Below are positions 10,243 through 19,100 of a DNA stretch of 38,946 nucleotides, in pieces; positions within the stretch are counted from its first letter, which is position 1, and each line of letters opens with the position of its first letter. The position numbers and the translations under genes were made by a program. The notes under the pieces were generated by a model. It was not told the DNA's origin. It made no database searches and was given only the letters and a program-made list of their open reading frames with translations. This DNA comes from Thermoplasmata archaeon (GTDB taxonomy: Archaea; Thermoplasmatota; Thermoplasmata; Lutacidiplasmatales; UBA184), in contig JAKIWD010000006.1 in the NCBI GenBank assembly GCA_022750205.1, forward strand, positions 1 to 38,946. The letters are read 5' to 3'.

Positions 10243-11789
10243 CCGGCGCGTTCGAGCGCTGGGAGAAGCGCCGGCGGTCCGCCCGCGAAGCGGGCGGCGC
10301 CGAACGGGTCCAGAAGCACCGGTCCGCGGGCAAGAAGTCGGCGCGCGAACGGCTCGAGGCGTTCTTCGATCCCGGTAGCTTTGTGGAGCTCGACCCGTTC
10401 GTGACCCACCGGGTCACTACGTTCGGGCTCGCCGACCGGCGGATCGCGGGGGACGGTGTCGTCACCGGGTTCGGCGAGGTCGGGGGCCGACCTACGGTGG
10501 CGTTCGCGCAGGACGCGACCGTCTTCGGCGGGGCGCTGGGCGAGGCGCATGCGGGAAAGATCGTCAAGGTCATGGAGCTCGCCAAGAAGTCCGGCGTGCC
10601 GATCGTCGGGTTCAACGACTCCGGCGGCGCGCGCATCCAAGAGGGCGTCATGAGCCTGGGGGGATACGGGGAAGTGTTCCGGCGGAACGTGACGCTGTCG
10701 GGCGTGGTCCCGCAGCTCTCGCTGATACTCGGGCCGTGCGCGGGAGGGGCGGTGTACTCCCCCGCGATCACGGACTTCATCATCATGGCCCGGGGCCAGG
10801 CCCAGATGTTCATCACCGGACCCGACGTCGTGCGGGCCGTCACCCACGAGGAGGTGACGCTCGAGGCGCTCGGAGGCGCCGACACGCACGCGACGCTGAG
10901 CGGGGTGTCGCACTTCACGGCCAACGACGAGGCCGACGCGATCTCGCTCGCCCGCCGGTTGCTGGCCTACCTTCCGCTGAACAACCTGGAGGAGCCCCCG
11001 CTCTCCGCGGCGCACGCGCCCACCCCCGACGCCGCCAAGGAACTCGTTGGGGTCGTCCCGGAGGACTCGAACGCCGCGTACGACGTCCACGCCGTGATCG
11101 ATCGCGTGCTGGATCCCGGGACGCTCCTGGAGGTCCAGGCGGCGTACGCTCCGAACATCGTCGTGGGATTCGCCCGCCTGGACGGGCGACCGGTCGGCGT
11201 GGTCGCCAACCAGCCGGCGGCGCTCGCGGGCACTCTGGATATCGCCGCATCGACGAAGGCCGCACGATTCGTGCGGTTCTGCGACGCCTTCAACTTCCCC
11301 CTCGTCACGTTCGTCGATGTCCCCGGATTCCTACCGGGCACGCAACAGGAGCACGGCGGGATCATCCGCCACGGCGCCAAGCTGCTGTACGCGTACGCCG
11401 AGGCGACGGTGCCCAAGCTGACGGTGATCCTCCGCAAGGCGTACGGCGGCGCCTACGACGTGATGTGCTCCAAGCACCTCGGGGGCGACCTCAACCTCGC
11501 GTGGCCGACCGCCGAGATCGCCGTGATGGGCGCGGAGGGGGCCGTCAACATCCTGTTCCGCCGGGAGCTCGACGCGGCAACCCCCGCCGAAAAGCCCGCG
11601 TTGCGGGCTCGGCTCGTGGGAGACTACCAGGTCGAGTTCCTCAACCCGTACCTGGCCGCCGAGCGGGGGTACATCGACGACGTCATCGACCCGGCGGATA
11701 CCCGCGCGCGTCTCGTTGCCGGGTTGAAGCTGCTCGCCTCCAAGCGCGAGGAACGCCCGGCGCGCAAGCACGGCAACCTCCCGCTGTAG
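10239..11789 (+). CDS. Biotin-dependent carboxyltransferase subunit (PccB/MmdA/12S-like)
   Basis: KKSARERLEAFFDPGSFVELDPFV, NDSGGARIQEGV, FVDVPGFLPGTQQEHGGIIRHGAKLLYAYAEA, GAEGAVNILFRRE. GTG start overlaps the birA stop. Confidence 0.92.
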   Translation: MTGAFERWEKRRRSAREAGGAERVQKHRSAGKKSARERLEAFFDPGSFVELDPFVTHRVTTFGLADRRIAGDGVVTGFGEVGGRPTVAFAQDATVFGGALGEAHAGKIVKVMELAKKSGVPIVGFNDSGGARIQEGVMSLGGYGEVFRRNVTLSGVVPQLSLILGPCAGGAVYSPAITDFIIMARGQAQMFITGPDVVRAVTHEEVTLEALGGADTHATLSGVSHFTANDEADAISLARRLLAYLPLNNLEEPPLSAAHAPTPDAAKELVGVVPEDSNAAYDVHAVIDRVLDPGTLLEVQAAYAPNIVVGFARLDGRPVGVVANQPAALAGTLDIAASTKAARFVRFCDAFNFPLVTFVDVPGFLPGTQQEHGGIIRHGAKLLYAYAEATVPKLTVILRKAYGGAYDVMCSKHLGGDLNLAWPTAEIAVMGAEGAVNILFRRELDAATPAEKPALRARLVGDYQVEFLNPYLAAERGYIDDVIDPADTRARLVAGLKLLASKREERPARKHGNLPL

Positions 11790-11801
11790 GTCCGAGGGAT
11801 C

Positions 11802-13331
11802 GTGGTCGGCTTCACCGAGACGGTCCTGCGGGACGGTCACCAGTCGCTGCTCGCGACGCGGATGCGCACGCGCCACATGCTGCCGGCGGCCGAGCGCCTG
11901 GATGCGATCGGGTACCGTTCCCTGGAGGTCTGGGGAGGTGCGACGTTCGATGTGTGCCTGCGTTTCCTGCGGGAGGACCCGTGGGAGCGTCTGCGGGAGC
12001 TCAAGCGTCGGATCCGGCGCACGCCGCTCCAGATGCTCCTCCGGGGCCAGAACCTCGTCGGGTACCGGCACTACGCGGACGACGTGGTCCGCAAGTTCGT
12101 CGCCGAATCGGCGCGCCAGGGGATCGACATCTTCCGCGTCTTCGACGCGCTGAACGATCCCGGCAACATGGCCGTCGCGCTCGACGCGGTCCACCGGGTC
12201 GGCGGGACCGCGCAAGCGACGATCTGCTACACCGAGTCCCCGGTCCACACGCTCGACTCGTTCGTCCGGCTCGGGACCACCCTCGCCGGGATGGGGGCGG
12301 ACGAGCTGTGCGTCAAGGACATGGGCGGGTTCATGCCGCCCGCCGCCGGCGGAGCGCTCGTACGGGCGCTGGTCAAGGAGGTCGGACTGCCGGTCGTGGT
12401 CCACACTCACTCGGCGAGCGGCATGTCGACGCTGACGTGCCTCGCCGCCATCGAGGCGGGGGCGACGGCGATCGATACGGCGCTCAGCCCGTTCGCCGGC
12501 GGGGCGAGCCAGCCGCCCACGGAGGCCCTCGTCGGGGCCTTGCGAGGGGGACCGTACGACCCCCATCTCGACCTGCCGGCGCTGGCCGAGCTCGCGGAGT
12601 ACTTCCAGGGGGTCCTCGAACATTATCGGGCACTGCTGAACCTGCGCTCGTTGCAGACCGACCCGGCCGTCCTGCTCCACCAGGTACCCGGAGGGATGCT
12701 CTCCAACCTGCTCTCGCAGCTCAAGGATCAGGAAGCGCTCGGTCGGTTGAGCGAGGTGCTTGCCGAGATCCCGCGCGTGCGCGCGGACCTCGGGTACCCG
12801 CCGCTGGTGACGCCGACGAGCCAGATCGTCGGGATCCAGGCGGTGTTCAACGTCCTCGTCGGCAAGCGCTACGGGCAGATCACCCGCGAGGTCCGTGACT
12901 ACGTACGCGGGCTGTACGGCCAGCCGCCCGGGCCCATCGACCCGGAGCTGGCACGTCAGGTCCTCGCCAGCGAGCCGGCGATCCACGGACGCCCAGCCGA
13001 CCAGCTGGGTCCGGAGTTCGACAAGGCTCTGCTCGAAGTGCGGGCCCTCGTGCCGGCGGCCGACGCGACCGAGGCGCTCAGCTACGCGCTGTTCCCTCTG
13101 GTCTTCAAGCAGTACCTCGCGGCGGCGAACTCCGGGCTGACACCGGACGTGCTCAACGCCCTCGCCGTCGGAGTGGTCGGCGCGTTGCGGGCACCGGTCC
13201 CCCTCTCGCTCCGGCGCGACGACGACCGTGCGGCCGCGGCGGCATCACCGGTGAACCCGTGGGCCCACGAAGGGCGTGCCACCCTCATGGCCGGTGGGAG
13301 GTGGGTCGATGCGCATCGTCGTCACGCTTGA
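11802..13331 (+). CDS. Oxaloacetate decarboxylase alpha/pyruvate carboxylase subunit B/transcarboxylase 5S-like protein
   Basis: FTETVLRDGHQSLLATRMRTRHMLPAAERLDAIGYRSLEVWGGATFDVCLRFLREDPWERLRELK...MLLRGQNLVGYRHYADDVV. Confidence 0.93.
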   Translation: MVGFTETVLRDGHQSLLATRMRTRHMLPAAERLDAIGYRSLEVWGGATFDVCLRFLREDPWERLRELKRRIRRTPLQMLLRGQNLVGYRHYADDVVRKFVAESARQGIDIFRVFDALNDPGNMAVALDAVHRVGGTAQATICYTESPVHTLDSFVRLGTTLAGMGADELCVKDMGGFMPPAAGGALVRALVKEVGLPVVVHTHSASGMSTLTCLAAIEAGATAIDTALSPFAGGASQPPTEALVGALRGGPYDPHLDLPALAELAEYFQGVLEHYRALLNLRSLQTDPAVLLHQVPGGMLSNLLSQLKDQEALGRLSEVLAEIPRVRADLGYPPLVTPTSQIVGIQAVFNVLVGKRYGQITREVRDYVRGLYGQPPGPIDPELARQVLASEPAIHGRPADQLGPEFDKALLEVRALVPAADATEALSYALFPLVFKQYLAAANSGLTPDVLNALAVGVVGALRAPVPLSLRRDDDRAAAAASPVNPWAHEGRATLMAGGRWVDAHRRHA

Positions 13332-13866
13332 CACGGAGCGGCGAGAGATCGACGTCGGCCCGGACGGGACGGAGGTCCGTTGGGGCGACCGTTCCGCCGT
13401 CGTCAAGGTCATCCCCGGCAGCGGGCGCTCGATCGAGCTCGAGATCGGAGGGGAGCGAGCGGTCGTCGAGGGGTGGCCCGAGCATCTTTCGGACCCCCCG
13501 AGGGAGATCGTGATCAATGGAGAGACGTTCGCCCTCTCCCTCGAGCGCGTCGCCCTGCCCCACGGCGAGGCCGGTCGGATCGCTCTCGAAGTACCGGTCC
13601 TCGGGCCGATCGCCGCCCCAACTCCCCCCGCGGCTGCGGCCGGGGGCGGCATCGCCGTCGCCCCTCCCATGCCCGGCCGGGTCGTTGAGCTTCGGGTCAA
13701 GGACGGTGATCGGGTCACCGCCGGCCAGGTCCTGCTCGTTCTGGAGGCGATGAAGATGCGCAACGAGGTGACCAGCCCGACCTCCGGTGTTGTCCGAGGA
13801 GTGGCCGTTTCGGCCGGTTCCAACGTGCGCGCCCGGGAAACGATGCTGCGCGTGTTGCCGGAGTAA
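13309..13866 (+). CDS. Biotin carboxyl carrier protein (1.3S-like)
   Basis: PPMPGRVVELRVKDGDRVTAGQVLLVLEAMKMRNEVTSPTSGVV; EAMKM biotinylation motif; overlaps the upstream gene by 23 bp. Confidence 0.92.
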   Translation: MRIVVTLDTERREIDVGPDGTEVRWGDRSAVVKVIPGSGRSIELEIGGERAVVEGWPEHLSDPPREIVINGETFALSLERVALPHGEAGRIALEVPVLGPIAAPTPPAAAAGGGIAVAPPMPGRVVELRVKDGDRVTAGQVLLVLEAMKMRNEVTSPTSGVVRGVAVSAGSNVRARETMLRVLPE

Positions 13867-13896
13867 GCGGGGGGATCCGACTCCTACGGCGGAGCT

Positions 13897-14304
13897 TCAC
13901 CGGTGCGGGGGGGGGGTTTTCGAGGCGGCGGAACGTGGTTCCGGCGGTTCCTCATCGGCGACCCCGCCCCGGTCGATGCGGTCGGCCAGCTCCACCGGAT
14001 CGTCGAATGGTTCGTCGCCGGAAGGCATCGGTTCTTCCGGGGGTGCCGGTCCGGAGGGGACGGGCTCCGCCGTCCCAGCCGCGGGCCCCCCCGGGGCGGG
14101 CGGCGATGGTCGCGGGGAGAGATCGATCGGCGGGTGGTCGCGGTTCTCGTAGACGTACACGATGGCTGCGATGACCGGCACCAGGATGAACGCGAGCGCG
14201 TAGATGCCGGCGCCGGCCAGACGCAGGCCGATGACCCCGGCGAGGGTGACCGCGGCGAGGACCACGAGCACGACGTTGAACGACAGGCGACCCCACGCGG
14301 ACAT
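13897..14304 (-). CDS. Small two-TM membrane protein with Pro-rich cytoplasmic tail
   Basis: LSFNVVLVVLAAVTLAGVIGLRLAGAGIYALAFILVPVIAAIVYVYENRDHPPIDLSP; tail encoded through a C10 homopolymer. Confidence 0.55.
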   Translation of the reverse strand: MSAWGRLSFNVVLVVLAAVTLAGVIGLRLAGAGIYALAFILVPVIAAIVYVYENRDHPPIDLSPRPSPPAPGGPAAGTAEPVPSGPAPPEEPMPSGDEPFDDPVELADRIDRGGVADEEPPEPRSAASKTPPPHR

Positions 14305-14314
14305 CGGTGCGCTC

Positions 14315-14626
14315 CTACGTCAGCGGGAGCGAGCGACCACACGATGGGCAGGTGGTCGTGCCCGGCTCCAACGGTGCGGCGCAGTAGATGCAGAACCCGA
14401 TGTCCGGGCTCAACCCGGTCAGGTTCGGAGGGCCGCGTGACGACGTCCCCATGCCGGCCGGTGACGGACGGCGGCGGGCGGCGGGGCTGAGGAAGTACGT
14501 GAAGCTGATGATCACCCAGGCGAGGAGCACGAAGAAGATGATCGTCGAGTACTGGGGGAACAGGAACTCCAGGACGACGGCTGCGAGCAGCACGCCGAGA
14601 CTGACGAAGGGAACGACGCTCCGCAC
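14315..14626 (-). CDS. Membrane protein with C-terminal zinc ribbon
   Basis: Two hydrophobic segments, then FCIYCAAPLEPGTTTCPSCGRSL (CxxC...CxxC). Confidence 0.6.
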   Translation of the reverse strand: MRSVVPFVSLGVLLAAVVLEFLFPQYSTIIFFVLLAWVIISFTYFLSPAARRRPSPAGMGTSSRGPPNLTGLSPDIGFCIYCAAPLEPGTTTCPSCGRSLPLT

Positions 14627-14740
14627 GAACTTCCGATCCTCGGGCCTGCTCCACGCGCCGGCGCGTACTTGGGGTTTGTCGCCGGCGGCCGGCCGCGTCG
14701 TTCCACCCCACCTCTAATAGGGGGCCCGGCTGAGCGGGGC

Positions 14741-16192
14741 GTGTCCAAGGCCCCGACGCTCGTCGCCCTCGATGAGTTCCGCTACGAGATCGCGACCTCG
14801 GAATCCCCGGGTATGCGCGTCCCGGGGATCCTCTTCTCGAACGCCCAGCTCTTGGGGGCCGTGGAGTCCGACCCGTCGCTCCAGCAGCTGGCGAACGTCG
14901 CCACCCTCCCCGGGATCCAGCTCCATGCGCTGGCCATGCCCGATATCCACTTCGGATACGGATTCCCCGTCGGCGGGGTCGCGGCGTTCGACGTCAAGGA
15001 AGGGGTCGTATCCCCCGGCGGGATCGGGTACGACATCAACTGCGGCGTACGGTTGGTCCGCACCGGGCTCACGCGCGATGAGGTCCGGCCGCACCTCGCA
15101 AATCTGATCGACGCGCTGTACAAGGCCGTACCGAGCGGGGTCGGCTCCAAGGGCCCCGTCACGCTCTCGGAGGGCGAGCTCGATGAGGTCCTCGCCGACG
15201 GCGCAGCGTGGGCGGTGCGGCGCGGGTTCGGCCGCGAGTCCGATCTCGCGGTGCAGGTGGAGAACGGGCGCATGCCCGGCGCCGATCCCGCGGCGGTCAG
15301 CCCGGCCGCTCGCAAGCGCGGCCACCGCCAGCTGGGCACCCTCGGTTCCGGCAATCACTTCCTGGAGGTCCAGGCGGTCGACGAGATCTTCTTTCCCGAG
15401 TTCGCGGAGCGGCTCGGGCTCGTCACCGGCGAGGTCGTCGTCATGCTTCACACCGGCTCGCGGGGGCTGGGACACCAGGTCGCGACCGACTACATCGCGA
15501 CGATGGACCAGCGGCTCGCGCGCGAAGGCGTCACCCTCGTCGACCGCCAACTGTCGTGCGCGCCGGTGGCCAGCGACGACGGTCAGCGGTACCTCCGCGC
15601 GATGGCGGCCGGAGCCAACTATGCCTGGGCGAACCGCCAGCTGATCACCGACGGGGTGCGCCGGGCGTTCGGCCAGGTCTTCGGCCGATCCGAGTCGGAA
15701 CAGGGGCTCGACGTGGTCTACGACATCGCGCACAACATGGCCAAGCTCGAGCACCACGCCGTGGACGGCGGGCGCCGCGAGGTGCTCGTGCACCGCAAGG
15801 GCGCCACGCGGGCTTTCCCCGCCGGCCGCGACGAAGTGCCGGTGGCGTACCGGGAGTTTGGCCAGCCCGTGCTGATCCCAGGCGACATGGGTACCGCGAG
15901 CTACGTGCTCGCCGGATTGCCGACGAGCATGGAGCGGTCGTTCGGTTCGTCGTGCCACGGTGCCGGGCGACTGTTGTCGCGGCACGCCGCCGTCCGTCGC
16001 TTCCGCTACGAGGAGGTCACTCGCTCGCTCGGGGCGAAGGGGATCATCGTCCGCGCCGCGTCCCGGGAAGGGGTCACGGAAGAGGCCCCGGGGGCCTACA
16101 AGGACGTTGAGCAGGTCGTGCGCGTCGCCGAGGGGGCGGGGCTCACGCGACGGGTCGCGCGCCTCGTGCCGCTTGGCGTCGTCAAGGGCTAG
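14741..16192 (+). CDS. rtcB: RNA-splicing ligase RtcB (3'-phosphate/5'-OH RNA ligase)
   Basis: MPDIHFGYGFPVGGVAAFD, VSPGGIGYDINCGVRL, GTLGSGNHFLEVQ, HTGSRGLGHQ, HNMAKLEHH, HRKGATRAFP, GAGRLLSR. GTG start; TATA-like 'tctaatag' about 25 nt upstream. Confidence 0.96.
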   Translation: MSKAPTLVALDEFRYEIATSESPGMRVPGILFSNAQLLGAVESDPSLQQLANVATLPGIQLHALAMPDIHFGYGFPVGGVAAFDVKEGVVSPGGIGYDINCGVRLVRTGLTRDEVRPHLANLIDALYKAVPSGVGSKGPVTLSEGELDEVLADGAAWAVRRGFGRESDLAVQVENGRMPGADPAAVSPAARKRGHRQLGTLGSGNHFLEVQAVDEIFFPEFAERLGLVTGEVVVMLHTGSRGLGHQVATDYIATMDQRLAREGVTLVDRQLSCAPVASDDGQRYLRAMAAGANYAWANRQLITDGVRRAFGQVFGRSESEQGLDVVYDIAHNMAKLEHHAVDGGRREVLVHRKGATRAFPAGRDEVPVAYREFGQPVLIPGDMGTASYVLAGLPTSMERSFGSSCHGAGRLLSRHAAVRRFRYEEVTRSLGAKGIIVRAASREGVTEEAPGAYKDVEQVVRVAEGAGLTRRVARLVPLGVVKG

Positions 16193-19100
16193 ACTCTTCC
16201 CGTTCTCGGCGACCGGCGAGGGCGCCGAGTAGGACCGCGAGACCCACCCCGCCGCCTGCTAGCAGGATCCACGCAGGATCGAGCGCGTAGGGGATCACCA
16301 CCGACGCGACGGCGGCTTGGACGACAAGGGGAACTTCGACGTGGCCGGTGTAATTGTCCCCCACGACGGAAGCGTTCAGCTCGTAGCTTCCGGCCGCAGA
16401 CGGTGCGATGAGGTCGACGAAGATCCCTCCCGTCGGGCCCGGGCTGGCCGAACCCGCGGGGACGAGGGGCCCACCGGCGCGCGATTGGAACCCGAACGCG
16501 ACGTGGAATCCGGAGATCGAGCACGAGGGTGCGCTCAGGTTCGTGCACACCGGGTCCGCCGAGACCGTGGCCCCGACGAGGGCTCCCGGCGCGACGGACG
16601 ATTCGGCCAACGACGCGGTCAGCGTGACGGTGGTGCGGTTGTAGGCGGTGATGGTAAAGACCGACTCGTTGGTGTCCAACAGCGAATCGCTCACCGTGAC
16701 GACCGGCGCGTAGTGGCCCGGCACGACGAACTCGTGTTGCGTCGAGCTACCGGTCCCGACGCTCCCGTCGCCGAAGTTCCATGCGAACGTGTACGGCGCC
16801 CCGCCGCCCGCGACCCCGGACACGGAGAAGTTCACGAACAACGGTGCCAGGCCGGCCGTGACGTTCGGTCCGCCGGTCAGCGCCGGCGCGGAGCGAGCGG
16901 GGCCGGTGATCGTCAGCGCCTGGCTGCGGACGAGCCGGTCGCCCCACGGATCGGTCGCGGTGTCGCGGACCGTGTAGTTCCCGGCGTTCAGGTACGTGTG
17001 CGTGACCGACGTCCCGAGCGCGGTCCCCCCATCCCCGAACGACCAGGCGACCGAGAGGCCCGAGATCCCCGTGGCTTCGGCGGTCGCGTTGAGATGCAGG
17101 GGCGTCGCGCCGTTGACGGGCCTGACGCTATCGGTCAAGGTCGCCGCCGCGCTGCGACCGGCGACCGCGTCGGTGAGGAGGACCGCGGCCGACGTGGTGT
17201 TCCCGTTGCGGTCCGTGGCACTGACGCCCACGACGAGCGGGCATGCCCCGTTGCGGATGCACGGGAGCGCCCCGAACGTCTGGGTGACCGTGGCGCCGAA
17301 GGAGGAATCATCGTCGCCGAGGTCCCAGCGGTAGGTGTACGGTCCGCTGCCGCCGGTCACATTGGCGGTGAGCGTGACGAGCGTTCCGGCCGGGACCTCG
17401 ACCGCCGGCGTGACGGAGACGGTGAGGGCCGGCCCGGCGGAGTCGGACGGGGAGAGCGCGTCGACGACGAACGCCGCGCTCGTCACACCCCCGCCCGCGT
17501 CGCCGAGCTGACCGATCACGACGTAGAGCCCGGGCGAAGTGTACTCGTGGGCGACCGCCGCACCGGTGCCGGACGTTCCATCGCCGAACGTCCAGGTGGT
17601 CGCGTTGGGTTGAGGGGCGTCACCCCCGCTCGCCGCGGCCGTGAAGGTCACGGAGAACGGGGCCACTCCCGAGAGGGCCGAATGGTTGAACGTGCCGAGC
17701 AGCGCGGGATACAGCGTGACGTTCAGCTGGGCCGTCGTTTGCTCGTCGACGCTGTCATTGACGTAGGCCGTGAGGGTGTGGTTCCCCGCGACGCGGAAAA
17801 TGCCGCAGTCGCAGGCGTTCACGTACGGGTCGTCGGTGACCCATTGCACGGTGTAGGGGGGCGAGCCGCCGACCGGTGTGACGGACAGGTTCAGGTCTCC
17901 CGGTAGGTCGGCGGAGGTGCGCGGGGCCGAGACCTGCGCCGTCAAGTTGGGAGGATTGGCGCAGTTCGGCGGGCTCGCGCCGCCGACCCCGATCGCCAGG
18001 CGGCTGGAGGTCCCCCCGTCGACCGGGTCGGCGGAGTCCCGGACGATCACCGCGGCGCAGAATCGCCCGGCCGCACCGTAGACGTGCGAAACCGTTCCGG
18101 CGGTGGTGTTCGCCAGATACGAGCCATCGCCGAACACGTAGTAGTACTGCCACGGGGACGGTCCCCCGCGCACGGTAGCGGTCAGGTTGATCGCCTGACC
18201 GACGGAGGGGGTGGCGTTCGTGGCGGTGAGCGTGACGTTGAGGGCGTGGCCCCCGCCGACGACGATCGCCACCGGAGCCGAGGTCGAGGAGTTCCCGGCC
18301 GAATCGAAGACGGTCGCCGTCGCGACGTAGACGCCCGCGTCGGGGAACTGGTGCGTGACCGTTCCGGACCCGGCGAGGGACGCGTTGCCGTCGCCAAAGC
18401 TGACGTCGATGAGGGGATACGGGGGTCTCCCGCCGGCGGCGCTCAGGTCGAACGTAGCGACTAACGGCGCCTTCCCAAAACGCGGTCCGGCGCCCAGGGT
18501 CAGCGCGAGAGTTCCGGGCGACGCCCGCTCGGCGGCGAGCTGTGGGAACAGTCGACCGATGTTGGGGCTCCCGAGCCCCGTCACGGCGTCCCAGCCGACT
18601 CCGGCGCTGTAGCCATTCCAACCGGAGGTGACATCGTGGTACGTCCCGTTGGACGACGTGTTCCGGGCGATCCCATACAGACCGGGGTTGAGGAACCCGA
18701 GCCCGCCCCGTGCGAAGCTGTCCGCGTCGGTCGCCAGCCCCGCCCAGAGCACGGTCGACGCGCTCGTTCCGCCGACTCCCACGAAAAAGCCACTCTCGAC
18801 GATCTCTACGCTCGTGCCCCCGTCGATCGCGACATCCGGCACACCTCGTACGTCCGGGGATGCGGGCAACCCCTTGGCCAACTGCCACCACGGACGCGCG
18901 AACGGCGCAAAGCCCCCGCCGGATCCGCCCTGGTTGGCGCACCCCGGCGAGGAGGCCCCGGTGGAGTTGCCAGACCAGGCCACCTCGGAGGAATAGGCTC
19001 CCCCGGAGGTCTTGAGGTCGGTCCCGCCGACTCCGGTCACGAATGGGTCCGAGGCCGGGTAGCTCGTCGAATCCCCGTTCGTCCCCTCGGCCGCGCCGCA

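Noticed and set aside
10736-12898. 720-aa plus-strand ORF
   Set aside because: Out-of-frame Arg/Gly/Ala/Pro-rich reading across two well-supported carboxyltransferase genes.
11331-12986. 551-aa minus-strand ORF
   Set aside because: Antisense shadow of the carboxyltransferase genes; composition is low-complexity Arg/Asp/Val without motifs.
16317-17906. 529-aa plus-strand ORF
   Set aside because: Antisense shadow of the PKD array in the S53 peptidase.
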